A stretch of 38,842 bases of DNA from NCBI GenBank assembly GCA_030019075.1, contig JASEHD010000012.1:1-38842 (forward strand), given 5' to 3'. The stretch's first letter is position 1, and the number at the start of each line of letters is the position of its first letter. The translations under genes and the position numbers were made by a program. This DNA comes from Bacteroidota bacterium (GTDB lineage: Bacteria; Bacteroidota; Ignavibacteria; UBA10030; SZUA-254). Positions 16,242 through 24,171 of the stretch are shown one piece after another. The notes beneath the pieces are model-generated. The model searched no databases. It was not told where the DNA came from and saw only the letters and a list, made by a program, of their open reading frames with translations.

Positions 16242-16627
16242 TTTTTCTTTGCCGTTTTCTTGGCTGGTAGTTTCTTTACTGGTTTGTCTTCAACAGTTTC
16301 TATCTTCGCATCTCCCCAAAGTTTTTCAAGTCCATAATATCTCCTCGCTTCTTTATGAAAGACGTGAGCGACCACATCCACAAAATCGAGCAGCACCCAC
16401 TGTCGGTTTGAGATCCCTTCTTCGTGCCATGGGGATGAGCCAAGCTTTTCAGTTCCATCGGCAATGGCATCGGCTACTGCTTTTACTTGAGTATCTGAAT
16501 CGGCGGAACAAACAACGAAGAAATCGGTCATGTCGGTGAGCTTCCTGAGGTCCATGATCATAACGCTGGAAGCTTTTTTGGTGAGGGCTAATGCGGCAAT
16601 CTTTTTAGCAAGTGTTTTTGGTGTCAA
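16238..16627 (-). CDS. rsfS: Ribosomal silencing factor RsfS
   Basis: The 129-residue protein has the RsfS/DUF143 core: VMIMDLRKLTDMTDFFVVCSA (about 22-42), HEEG (WHEEGISNRQWVLLDF) and AHVFHKEARRYYGLEKLWGDA. RsfS binds ribosomal protein L14 on the large subunit and blocks subunit joining in starvation. The lysine-rich tail (PAKKTAKKK) is an extension beyond the core. The start codon is TTG, supported by a GGAG 5 bases upstream and by the lack of any in-frame ATG before the DUF143 core. Confidence 0.94.
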   Translation of the reverse strand: MTPKTLAKKIAALALTKKASSVMIMDLRKLTDMTDFFVVCSADSDTQVKAVADAIADGTEKLGSSPWHEEGISNRQWVLLDFVDVVAHVFHKEARRYYGLEKLWGDAKIETVEDKPVKKLPAKKTAKKK

Positions 16628-16632
16628 ATGTT

Positions 16633-16640
16633 CTCCTTTT
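16633..16640 (-). promoter_or_regulatory. Shine-Dalgarno sequence deciding the rsfS TTG start
   Basis: The minus strand reads AAAAGGAG, then 5 bases, then TTG at 16627-16625. An in-frame stop lies just upstream, so this TTG is the start. It also shows that at least some genes in this genome use strong Shine-Dalgarno sites. Confidence 0.7.
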
Positions 16641-16645
16641 TTAAT

Positions 16646-17143
16646 TTAACGAGATGAAATGATTTGAAAATAATCTTTTCCAATAATAACAGAAACATCA
16701 ACAAAATAATCGGGATTGATTTGCTGAACGATATTCTTTTCACTAACTCCGAGTGCGGCAGCTACTTGCCGGGCGGCGGCGAGGTCTCCAATTCTATCAA
16801 CCACTAATGTGTGAGGAATTTGAAACGACTTATAGTTTTTGCTTTCAACCACATCAAATCCTTTTGCGCGAAGGTGATTGGTGAATTTTGCCCCTATCCC
16901 CTTTGCTCCACAGCCATTGAGAACGTCGAGCTGAAGAACTGGAAGCGATGATACTTGAGTATTCTCAACAACTTCAGATTTTGTATTTTTTAAGACATAA
17001 GCGTATGTAAAATATCCCGCAATGATAAGACAAAGTACAATAAAGACGTTCAGCACTATTTTAATGTCATTGCGTTTATTAACTATCACCCTAACAGGCG
17101 GCTGTGATTCGTTTTGTTGTTCCAATTCGTCTGTATCAATCAT
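16646..17143 (-). CDS. Membrane-anchored LytR C-terminal domain protein
   Basis: The 165-residue protein has one membrane helix (about 29-51) and a periplasmic LytR_C-type domain (about 68-160) with VLNGCGAKGIGAKFTNHL, GFDVVESKNY and a late VIIGKDY. The domain occurs at the end of some LytR-CpsA-Psr proteins and as a stand-alone in this bacterial group; its function is not established, though cell-wall association is likely. It sits 18 bases upstream of rsfS and follows a terminator, so it heads the lytR_C-rsfS-argS unit. I could not identify a convincing promoter in the 97 bases upstream. Confidence 0.8.
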   Translation of the reverse strand: MIDTDELEQQNESQPPVRVIVNKRNDIKIVLNVFIVLCLIIAGYFTYAYVLKNTKSEVVENTQVSSLPVLQLDVLNGCGAKGIGAKFTNHLRAKGFDVVESKNYKSFQIPHTLVVDRIGDLAAARQVAAALGVSEKNIVQQINPDYFVDVSVIIGKDYFQIISSR

Positions 17144-17160
17144 TTAGATAATAACATTAT

Positions 17161-17193
17161 GAAAAATAAAAACCGAGTCAGCCATAACTCGGT
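17161..17193 (-). terminator. Intrinsic terminator of the small exported-protein gene
   Basis: On the minus strand ACCGAGT (17193-17187) and ACTCGGT (17178-17172) form a 7-bp stem with an 8-base loop, followed by TTTTATTTTTC (17171-17161). It lies 48 bases after the stop of the gene at 17241-17723 and before the lytR_C gene. Confidence 0.8.
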
Positions 17194-17240
17194 ATATTGA
17201 AAAAAATGATACAAGATTTGATTCAATGCTCAAAGCCGTT

Positions 17241-17723
17241 TTAATCGTCGTTCCTAAAAGGTGAATATGGATTGTACCACGGATTATATGTTCCATAAAA
17301 CGATCTGGGTAATTGATTGTATTCAAATTTGATCAGGAAATTTTCCCACGGTTTGTAATTTAGCTGGGCGCGGCTCAGGTACAGACCGCTGAATGAATTT
17401 TGATAATTCGATTGTCCGAATGGCGATCCCTGTAGTGTAACATCAAATCTAACATTTAGCGGATCACTGATTTTATAAAATATGCTGTTTGTATAAGAAG
17501 CCAGCGAAAGCCCGTTACCGCCGAACGACATATAGCTCATAGAGAAATTATGCCTCATCATAAAATTGTTCGGATTGAGAAGTCCGAAGAAACTATTCAT
17601 ACTTGCCCCTGGCTGCACCATTGATTGTGCAACACTTGGTTTCTCTGCCTGTGACTTAAATTGAGCTAAAGATACAGCAGATAACAAAAGTAACATTATC
17701 AATACTAAGCATATATTCTTCAT
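17241..17723 (-). CDS. Small exported protein, probable outer-membrane or surface protein, unknown function
   Basis: I do not recognise the family. The start at ATG 17723 gives 160 residues with a signal peptide (MKNICLVLIMLLLLSAVSLA). The open frame extends to 17777, but that part covers the promoter. The mature part is rich in aromatic residues, N, S and G (MMRHNFSMSYMSFGG, LYLSRAQLNYKPW, FLIKFEYNQLPRSFYGTYN). It has alternating polar and hydrophobic stretches that fit four to six beta strands, as in a small outer-membrane barrel or edge-sheet protein. The tail NPWYNPYSPFRNDD is proline- and tyrosine-rich. It is a one-gene transcription unit with consensus promoter and intrinsic terminator, implying strong expression. 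Confidence 0.75.
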   Translation of the reverse strand: MKNICLVLIMLLLLSAVSLAQFKSQAEKPSVAQSMVQPGASMNSFFGLLNPNNFMMRHNFSMSYMSFGGNGLSLASYTNSIFYKISDPLNVRFDVTLQGSPFGQSNYQNSFSGLYLSRAQLNYKPWENFLIKFEYNQLPRSFYGTYNPWYNPYSPFRNDD

Positions 17724-17748
17724 ACGATACCTTTCAAACACTATAATA

Positions 17749-17777
17749 ATTATAAAGAAAAAGCAGATGATTGTCAA
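17749..17777 (-). promoter_or_regulatory. Consensus sigma-70-type promoter
   Basis: On the minus strand TTGACA (17777-17772) and TATAAT (17754-17749) are separated by exactly 17 bases, a full match to the sigma-70 consensus. The predicted start of transcription is about 20 bases before the ATG at 17723. It begins 5 bases after the stop of the glmU-like gene. Confidence 0.85.
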
Positions 17778-17781
17778 ACAT

Positions 17782-18552
17782 TCAAGGGGTTGATTTTGCC
17801 GACATGATGCTCTGGGCTTCCTCTAACTGTTTCAAATCATTTATCCCCATAACTTCAACTGAATCAATGGCTTTCACAGCAGATACCCGCCAGTGGTTTT
17901 TCCAGAATAGCTCAAATACATCCGTTAGATAATATTCGCCCTGCACATTGTTTGGATCCAGCTTGGGGAGGCATTCAAACAACATCTCTTTAGAGAACAC
18001 ATATATACCTGAATTTATTTCTTTGATTGTTAATTCTTTTTTCGAAGCATCCTTGTGTTCGACGATTTTTTTCACGCTCCCATCATTGTTATGCACAATG
18101 CGTCCATAGCCCGATGGATCGTCAAGATCGGCAGTGAGAATTGTCGCAACCGCCTCTGTTGCCCGGTGGTACCCGATGAGAGCTTTAACAGTTTTCTCGG
18201 TAAGCAGCGGAACATCACCCGATAGCACCAAAACATCACCGGTGAAATCTTTCAATGGTTCAGTCGTTTGAAGGATTGCATGACCTGTACCGAGCTGTTC
18301 ATTCTGCTCGACGAACTCAACCTTATAGTTCAACTTCGAAAAATGTTCCACCACTAATTCTTTCTGCCATCCAATAATTAGCAATGTACGGTTTGCCTGA
18401 AGCTTGCTCGCTAAATCAACAACATATTCAGCCATCGGCTTGCTGCAAATTTCGTACATCACTTTAGCTTTCTCCGGATTTTGCATCCGGGTTCCCTTTC
18501 CGGCAGCCATAATGGTAACAGCTAATTGTGTTTCTTTTGTAAAATCGGGCAT
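17782..18552 (-). CDS. GlmU-type UDP-GlcNAc pyrophosphorylase domain protein (stand-alone)
   Basis: The 256-residue protein is a nucleotidyltransferase with the signature AAGKGTRM (16-23) and GlmU-like blocks EQLGTGHAILQT, LSGDVPLLT, GYGRIVHN, EINSGIYVF and GEYYLTDVF. In bifunctional GlmU this domain joins GlcNAc-1-phosphate to UTP to make UDP-GlcNAc for peptidoglycan and surface polysaccharide. The left-handed beta-helix acetyltransferase half (about 200 residues) is absent; the protein stops after the pyrophosphorylase domain. The frame closes cleanly, so this is not an obvious truncation. It follows panC by 9 bases. Confidence 0.85.
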   Translation of the reverse strand: MPDFTKETQLAVTIMAAGKGTRMQNPEKAKVMYEICSKPMAEYVVDLASKLQANRTLLIIGWQKELVVEHFSKLNYKVEFVEQNEQLGTGHAILQTTEPLKDFTGDVLVLSGDVPLLTEKTVKALIGYHRATEAVATILTADLDDPSGYGRIVHNNDGSVKKIVEHKDASKKELTIKEINSGIYVFSKEMLFECLPKLDPNNVQGEYYLTDVFELFWKNHWRVSAVKAIDSVEVMGINDLKQLEEAQSIMSAKSTP

Positions 18553-18561
18553 AAGGATATT

Positions 18562-19413
18562 TTATTTTGTGATAATGATATTATCAATAAGTCGTGTTGT
18601 GCCAAAGCGAACGGCAAGCGAGATGAGCATACGTTTTCCATCTTGAAGAACCGGTAACTCTTCCAATGTCTCAGCATCTGCAATCGAAATGTAATCTATC
18701 TTTGCTGATGGTTTTGTTGAAATAAGTTTTTTCATCTCACTGATAATTAAGGAACAATTCCATTCACCATCTTCGATGAGCTTTTTGGCTAATTGGAGCG
18801 ACTGATAGAGAGCGACACTTTCTTTCCGCTCTGCCTCTGAAAGATACGTGTTTCTTGAACTCATTGCAAGTCCATCAGATTCACGGACAATTGGAGCGAT
18901 TAGAATTTCAATATCAAAGTTTAAATTCTTCACCATTTGCTGAATGACAATCGCCTGTTGTGCATCTTTTTGACCGAAAACAGCGATGTTCGGCTTGGTT
19001 ATATTGAATAGCTTGGCAACAACTGTTGTAACACCGCGAAAATGTGTTGGACGGGATTTACCTTCAAGTACATTTGTTATTTTCTCAATCTCAATATATG
19101 TTAGGAAGTCACTCGGATACATTTCCTCTCGTGTTGGTATAAACAAAATATCCGTGCCTATCGATCCAGCAAGTTCTTTATCACTTTCTATGTCTCGTGG
19201 ATATGTGTTAAAATCTTCGTTTGGTCCGAATTGTGTGGGATTAACAAATATCGTCGTTACGAGAACATCCGAATTTATCTTTGCGATTTTCATTAAAGAG
19301 AGATGCCCCTCGTGAAGGTATCCCATCGTTGGAACAACGGCAATCTTTTTCGATTGCAAACGGAGTTCATCTGAAATCCGCTGCATCTCTTTTATCGAAG
19401 AGATGATCTTCAT
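18562..19413 (-). CDS. panC: Pantothenate synthetase
   Basis: This 283-residue enzyme condenses pantoate and beta-alanine with ATP to pantothenate, the precursor of coenzyme A. The nucleotide-binding HIGH motif is intact in PTMGYLHEGH (28-37), followed by FVNPTQFGPNEDF, FGQKDAQQ and the KMSKS-like SSRNTYLS. Its ATG overlaps the stop of the beta-barrel gene as ATGA, so a vitamin gene is translationally coupled to an envelope operon. No panB, panD or panE is in the window. Confidence 0.96.
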   Translation of the reverse strand: MKIISSIKEMQRISDELRLQSKKIAVVPTMGYLHEGHLSLMKIAKINSDVLVTTIFVNPTQFGPNEDFNTYPRDIESDKELAGSIGTDILFIPTREEMYPSDFLTYIEIEKITNVLEGKSRPTHFRGVTTVVAKLFNITKPNIAVFGQKDAQQAIVIQQMVKNLNFDIEILIAPIVRESDGLAMSSRNTYLSEAERKESVALYQSLQLAKKLIEDGEWNCSLIISEMKKLISTKPSAKIDYISIADAETLEELPVLQDGKRMLISLAVRFGTTRLIDNIIITK

Positions 19414-21068
19414 CGAAAGTTTACTTTTGCGTTAAGATTGAAGACGATGCCGGGAGCTTCATAACCGCTCCACCATTCATATTTCTGGTTTAAAAGATTT
19501 GACACCTCGAACGATAACAAGGTTCTTGGAATAACATCTGACGATCCGCCCAGACCAACAAGAAATCTACTATCCAGATCGATATTCTGTTTACTCCAGA
19601 ATTCCGCACTTGACCAAACGGTGAGAGGGAAATTGAAATCGTATTCAGCTCTACCGCCGACTTGGACCAGAGGAATCATCGGTAGTTGTGTGCTTTTGCC
19701 CTCTTCATACGTCGGTTGTATAATTCCATTGAAAGTTAATCGACATTGTTCAGTAGGATTGATAGTGCCATTAGCTTTCACGAAAAACTGCACGGCATCA
19801 ACATGTGTAAACCAAATCTTTCCGCTATCGGCTAGAACAACACGTTTATCGGTACTCTTCAAAAATGCACTGCTTAATTCAATTGAAACAATTCCACTGT
19901 TATACCAGAAGGTACTGCCAAGATTGAATGGAATTCTTTCGGGTCTCAAAACGACTTCACGTTGCAAATATGGAATTTGTTTGGATAATTCACCATACGA
20001 TTCGAGGCGCATCTGTGGATTAAACCAAAAACTCAGCTCGCGATCGCGATCTAATTCCCATTTTACGGTTGCAAACGGTATGAGTAATGAACGGCTTCCA
20101 CCATCGCTTGCCGAGCCGTTCTGCAAAAGACCACCAACATACAACGACCATTCATTCATCAGCATCCATTTTGCACTTGTGGATAAGCCGATGAGTGATG
20201 GAGTCTCGGCGGGATGATCGTAATCTAACGTTGAACCTGAATACAGTAACTCGGTTGCAACTCGAACGTTACTAATCCGAGTTTTATATCCAAGTGAAAG
20301 TATTGGTGACACAGCAACAACAGAGGAATCTTTTCCCGGATCGCTATCAGTGATAGACCAGATATCTGCTTTTAATCCGAAATCAAATGCACCTTTTTCA
20401 CGATCAAGCGATTGAAGTCTACCATCAAGCAAAAAATTTGTGCGGCTACGATCCATTGTCGAAACACTAAACATTCCATACGATTCGCTTATGAATCTCA
20501 TCCCACCAAATACGCGGAATGATTTTAAAATATCGTTATCGGTTTTTACGAGTGAATGCGAAGTCATCTGTAAATTGAACGCGCTGCCTTCTGTATTATT
20601 TTTGTGACCCTGTGTTGTGTGAATACCTGCATTGCCGTATATTCCCCATTTCCGCCCTTTGTAATCAACAAATGTACGCAGATTAAATGTAGAGAAATTG
20701 CCTAATCCTCCTTCCGCTGAAACATGCCACGGCACTAAAGGTTCATCATATCTTGGCAGAGACCCAATTGGCAGCGACATTGCCGGACGCTGCATTAAGA
20801 TCGATGTATCGGGCGATGGCGCTTCATAAATGTGGACATCGTATATCTCACCTTTTCTTGCAAAGGGGAGTGAGATTGCTTTCTTACCGACAATTGTAAT
20901 CTCAGGAATTTCCAGCTTCGGCATCGCGGTGGTATCCTTCTTAACAATTTGCTCTTGAGATAAAGTTGATGATGATACCATTAATAAGGATACTGAGATG
21001 TACTTCACAATACTCAAATTAATTTCTCGCAAAGACGCAAAGAGGAAATATTTAATAATCTTAATCAT
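19410..21068 (-). CDS. Outer-membrane beta-barrel protein, TonB-receptor-like but without a plug
   Basis: The 552-residue protein has an N-terminal export signal, a short stretch EITIVGKK (56-63) resembling a TonB box, and then about 430 residues of amphipathic beta strands ending in a receptor-like C-terminus (EVSNLLNQKYEWWSGYEAPG to aromatic-R end). The roughly 130-residue plug domain of TonB-dependent receptors is missing. The annotated ATG overlaps the TPR-gene stop as ATGA. Residues 8-16 (LFASLREIN) derive from a CGCAAAGA repeat, so GTG at 21008 is a rival start that gives a shorter, cleaner signal peptide (VKYISVSLLMVSSSTLS). It lies at the end of the exb-tonB-ompA-TPR operon. Substrate unknown. 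Confidence 0.72.
   Translation of the reverse strand: MIKIIKYFLFASLREINLSIVKYISVSLLMVSSSTLSQEQIVKKDTTAMPKLEIPEITIVGKKAISLPFARKGEIYDVHIYEAPSPDTSILMQRPAMSLPIGSLPRYDEPLVPWHVSAEGGLGNFSTFNLRTFVDYKGRKWGIYGNAGIHTTQGHKNNTEGSAFNLQMTSHSLVKTDNDILKSFRVFGGMRFISESYGMFSVSTMDRSRTNFLLDGRLQSLDREKGAFDFGLKADIWSITDSDPGKDSSVVAVSPILSLGYKTRISNVRVATELLYSGSTLDYDHPAETPSLIGLSTSAKWMLMNEWSLYVGGLLQNGSASDGGSRSLLIPFATVKWELDRDRELSFWFNPQMRLESYGELSKQIPYLQREVVLRPERIPFNLGSTFWYNSGIVSIELSSAFLKSTDKRVVLADSGKIWFTHVDAVQFFVKANGTINPTEQCRLTFNGIIQPTYEEGKSTQLPMIPLVQVGGRAEYDFNFPLTVWSSAEFWSKQNIDLDSRFLVGLGGSSDVIPRTLLSFEVSNLLNQKYEWWSGYEAPGIVFNLNAKVNFR
21028..21043. repeat. CGCAAAGA octamer repeat (2 units) in the barrel gene 5' end
   Basis: Two exact CGCAAAGA units (21028-21035, 21036-21043) lie in the first codons of the beta-barrel gene, within TCTCGCAAAGACGCAAAGAG. 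The periodicity is 8, unlike the 7-base arrays in the Bat cluster. Translated on the minus strand it gives LFASLRE. Confidence 0.6.
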
Positions 21069-24000
21069 CGTCCTAACCTCCTCAAGCGATCCTGTGCATC
21101 TTTTTTAATTGCAGGATCAACGGCCGATCTGACAACTTGCTCATATTCCGAGCGAGCTTGTTTAATATTTCTAAGTCGCTCGTAACATTCACCCGCGCCT
21201 AAATGCGCACGCTCAACAAGCAGGGTATATTCCGTGTACTGCTCAAAAACATCTTTGAATGCTTGCAGTGCATCATTCGGCTTTTTCATTGAAAGATAAT
21301 TTTCACCGATCATCAACAATGCTTCGGCTGCGAGATCATCGTTCCGACGATTTACCAAACTATTCAATGTGTCGAGTGATATTTTATATTCTTTCTTCGA
21401 TGTATGCAGGCGTGCGATTTGAAGTCGGCTGCGATCTGCAAAAACATCATCGGGATGATTTTTCACAACAATCTGAAATTGGCTTAGCGCTTCCTTCGGA
21501 TTTTTAGAATTCAATAATGCTACTCCAAGGTTATATTCAGCTTCAGACAACATAGGTGAATTGGGAAATTTATTCTTGAAATCGTGCAATATATTGGCGG
21601 CGTTTTTGAACTGCTTTGTCTTAATCTGCGCAAGCCCCAGGGCGAGAGTAACATTTGGTGAAATATCAGCATCCGGGAAATCTGAGACTACACGCTCATA
21701 ATATTTGATCGCTTGCTGCGGATTGTTTTCCATTTCGTAAGCACGAGCCATCTGGTAATATGCTTTGGCTTGTACTGTTCGGCTTGGTTTTAGTGCCAAC
21801 AATTTTTGGTACTCGAGCGCAGCCGCTCCGAAATCACCCTGTCCGAAAAAGATATCTCCCTTCTTCAATAATAATTCTTCTTGAGAAATTCCGGCGGTAG
21901 ATGAACTCAACAAAGCATCAATCTGTTCGACTGCGGCTCCGGGTTTACCTTCTGCCTCATATGTGTACTGCAATCCTTGTAAAGCATCGGTAACCAGCGG
22001 ACTTGTTGGAAATTCTTTCGGTACACGTTGATAATAAGTGCGAGCGCTGTCGTATTGCCGAAGATTGTAGAATGCATCTCCCATATTGAACAATACACGC
22101 GGCATCAATTGGCTTTCGGGATATTGACTAATCAGGTTTGAGAATTCAGTGATTGCATGGTTGAATTGATTCTTCGAGAAATATGTCCATCCAATATTGA
22201 ACTGAACTACTTCATTGTAAAGTGACGAGGGAAATCGCATGAGGAAATTCCGGAGATGCTCGATACCCCGCTCCGACTCGCCTCGCTGAATATACGACAT
22301 TGCGATTTGAAATGCAGCATATTCAGCATACTGCCCGTCTTTTTTTAAATTAGCAAGCGAGGCATACAGTGCGCTCGATTTCTCATACTCGCCCATAAAA
22401 AAATAGCAATCTGCTTGGCGAAGAGTTGCATCAAATACACGCTCATTGTTTGGATATTGGGTGATGAAGCGATCGAATGCGTTTGCCGCTTGAGAAAATT
22501 TCTTCTGCTCGAATAGCGTCCATGCAAGTCCGTATTGAGCGTCTGCTCTTTTGGGATTATTCGGAAATAGACGCAGTGCTTCGGCATACGAGCGCTCTGC
22601 CTCAGCGTATTTACCATCCTGATATAATGCCTCTCCACGCCATACGTATGCTTCGGGGGTGCGTTCATCTCTTGTAAACCGTTTTAAAAATTCATTGAAT
22701 AACTCCGCGCTGCTTTTGAATCTTCCTAAATGATAAAGACAAACACCTTCTTGAAACATTGATGGAGCAAGAAGATCAGGTGTACCACTTAATTGACGAA
22801 CACGTGTAAAGGCATACTGCGCATTAGAAAAATCACCCAGCGCTACATTTGTTTCACCGAGCATACGATAAGAGCGTGGACGTTGTTTGCTCTCGGGAAA
22901 CAATCTTGCGGCAAGTTGGAATGCACGACGGGCTTCACGGTAACGCTTGGCGCGGTAATGTAACATGCCTGTTTGAAAATACGAATTCTCCGCCAAATCA
23001 TCGTAAGGTGAGCGCTCGGTAAGTGTATCGAACCTTGCAACAGCTTCCATCTGTCTATCCTGCAACAGTGCAAGTACTGCACTTTGGTATAACGACAGAA
23101 AAGCAAGAGAATCACTGCCAACACCGAGAGAATCAAACTCACGTCTCGCCGCCGTGTAGTTGCCTTGCTTCAGGTATGACCATGCGATGCCATATTGTGC
23201 ATTCCGCGCATAGCGACTTTCAGGAAAATTTCTTACAAAGTTTTTAAATTCCGATTGAGAATTTTCATATTTACCGGATTGCAGACTGGCTTCCGCACGA
23301 ATTAGTGCATACTCCTGACGTTGAGGGTATTCTGGCTTTACATCTTCGAGAAACTTTACGGAGCGAAGTGGATATCCAACTCTCAACGAGAGTGAGGCAA
23401 GACGAATCTTAACCGTATTCGTCAGATTGCTGTTCGGGAATTCATTCTGAAATTTTTCAAGAAGCTTAATAGATTTCTGATATTCACCTCGCCGCTCTAA
23501 AGAAAGCGCCCAGCCGATCAGAGCCATGTCATGATAATTTTTTGCCGATGAATCTTCATAAACCGACTGGACATCCGTCTCGGCTGATTCTGAATCACCT
23601 TTGTCCAGCTTGCACATTGCACGCCAGAAGTATGCAGCTCCCCGTAAGCGGTGTTCATCCGCTTCAGCGAGAAATTTATTCAATGCTTGCATTCCAACAT
23701 CCACACGTTCAGTTTGGAAGCCGCTTACTCCATGAATAAACAAAGCATCATAAAATCTGCGATCGTTTGGATATTCCTGAAGAAAATCGTTCGACCATTG
23801 ATAAGCATTTTCATACTCCTGATCTTCAAATGCAGATTCCAGCAAAATAAAAAGTATATCCCTTTTCTCTTCGATGGTTGGTATAGTAGGATAGATTTGT
23901 TCCAATTCCTGACGTGCGGTATGATAACCATCTGTCTTTTGCCAACCGTGAGCTTTGGGAATATTTTCCGATTGTATCGATTGATTGACAGACGGAACCT

Positions 24001-24160
24001 GTCCGATGAGAGGAGATATGAAAGAAAAAATTATTCCGACAATAAATATCAATCGCAATCCATGCAAGCCGGTCGCTACGGACATAGGATCAAACCATTT
24101 TTTTATGCCCGCAGCAATCTTTGCACTATTGTAAGAAAAGAACATCTTTTCGAGTATCAT
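21065..24160 (-). CDS. Giant tetratricopeptide-repeat envelope protein
   Basis: Starting at ATG 24160, 11 bases after the ompA stop, the product is 1031 residues. The frame opens at GTG 24202 inside ompA, and ATG codons at 24145 and 24085 are alternatives. The last of these would give a classic signal peptide (MSVATGLHGLRLIFIVGIIF to PLIGQ). The rest is a near-continuous solenoid of TPR-like units with spacing of 34-37 residues and recurrent A-x-x-x-F/Y-P motifs (for example FPESRYARNAQYGIAWSYLK). It is probably periplasmic. Its place after exbB-exbD-tonB-ompA is where the TPR protein YbgF/CpoB sits in tol-pal operons, but it is about four times longer. Confidence 0.8.
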   Translation of the reverse strand: MILEKMFFSYNSAKIAAGIKKWFDPMSVATGLHGLRLIFIVGIIFSFISPLIGQVPSVNQSIQSENIPKAHGWQKTDGYHTARQELEQIYPTIPTIEEKRDILFILLESAFEDQEYENAYQWSNDFLQEYPNDRRFYDALFIHGVSGFQTERVDVGMQALNKFLAEADEHRLRGAAYFWRAMCKLDKGDSESAETDVQSVYEDSSAKNYHDMALIGWALSLERRGEYQKSIKLLEKFQNEFPNSNLTNTVKIRLASLSLRVGYPLRSVKFLEDVKPEYPQRQEYALIRAEASLQSGKYENSQSEFKNFVRNFPESRYARNAQYGIAWSYLKQGNYTAARREFDSLGVGSDSLAFLSLYQSAVLALLQDRQMEAVARFDTLTERSPYDDLAENSYFQTGMLHYRAKRYREARRAFQLAARLFPESKQRPRSYRMLGETNVALGDFSNAQYAFTRVRQLSGTPDLLAPSMFQEGVCLYHLGRFKSSAELFNEFLKRFTRDERTPEAYVWRGEALYQDGKYAEAERSYAEALRLFPNNPKRADAQYGLAWTLFEQKKFSQAANAFDRFITQYPNNERVFDATLRQADCYFFMGEYEKSSALYASLANLKKDGQYAEYAAFQIAMSYIQRGESERGIEHLRNFLMRFPSSLYNEVVQFNIGWTYFSKNQFNHAITEFSNLISQYPESQLMPRVLFNMGDAFYNLRQYDSARTYYQRVPKEFPTSPLVTDALQGLQYTYEAEGKPGAAVEQIDALLSSSTAGISQEELLLKKGDIFFGQGDFGAAALEYQKLLALKPSRTVQAKAYYQMARAYEMENNPQQAIKYYERVVSDFPDADISPNVTLALGLAQIKTKQFKNAANILHDFKNKFPNSPMLSEAEYNLGVALLNSKNPKEALSQFQIVVKNHPDDVFADRSRLQIARLHTSKKEYKISLDTLNSLVNRRNDDLAAEALLMIGENYLSMKKPNDALQAFKDVFEQYTEYTLLVERAHLGAGECYERLRNIKQARSEYEQVVRSAVDPAIKKDAQDRLRRLGR

Positions 24161-24171
24161 CTCTTTAATAA

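Noticed and set aside
17144-17326. 60-residue minus-strand open frame across the terminator
   Set aside because: It overlaps the end of the small exported-protein gene and the terminator hairpin, with no supporting features.
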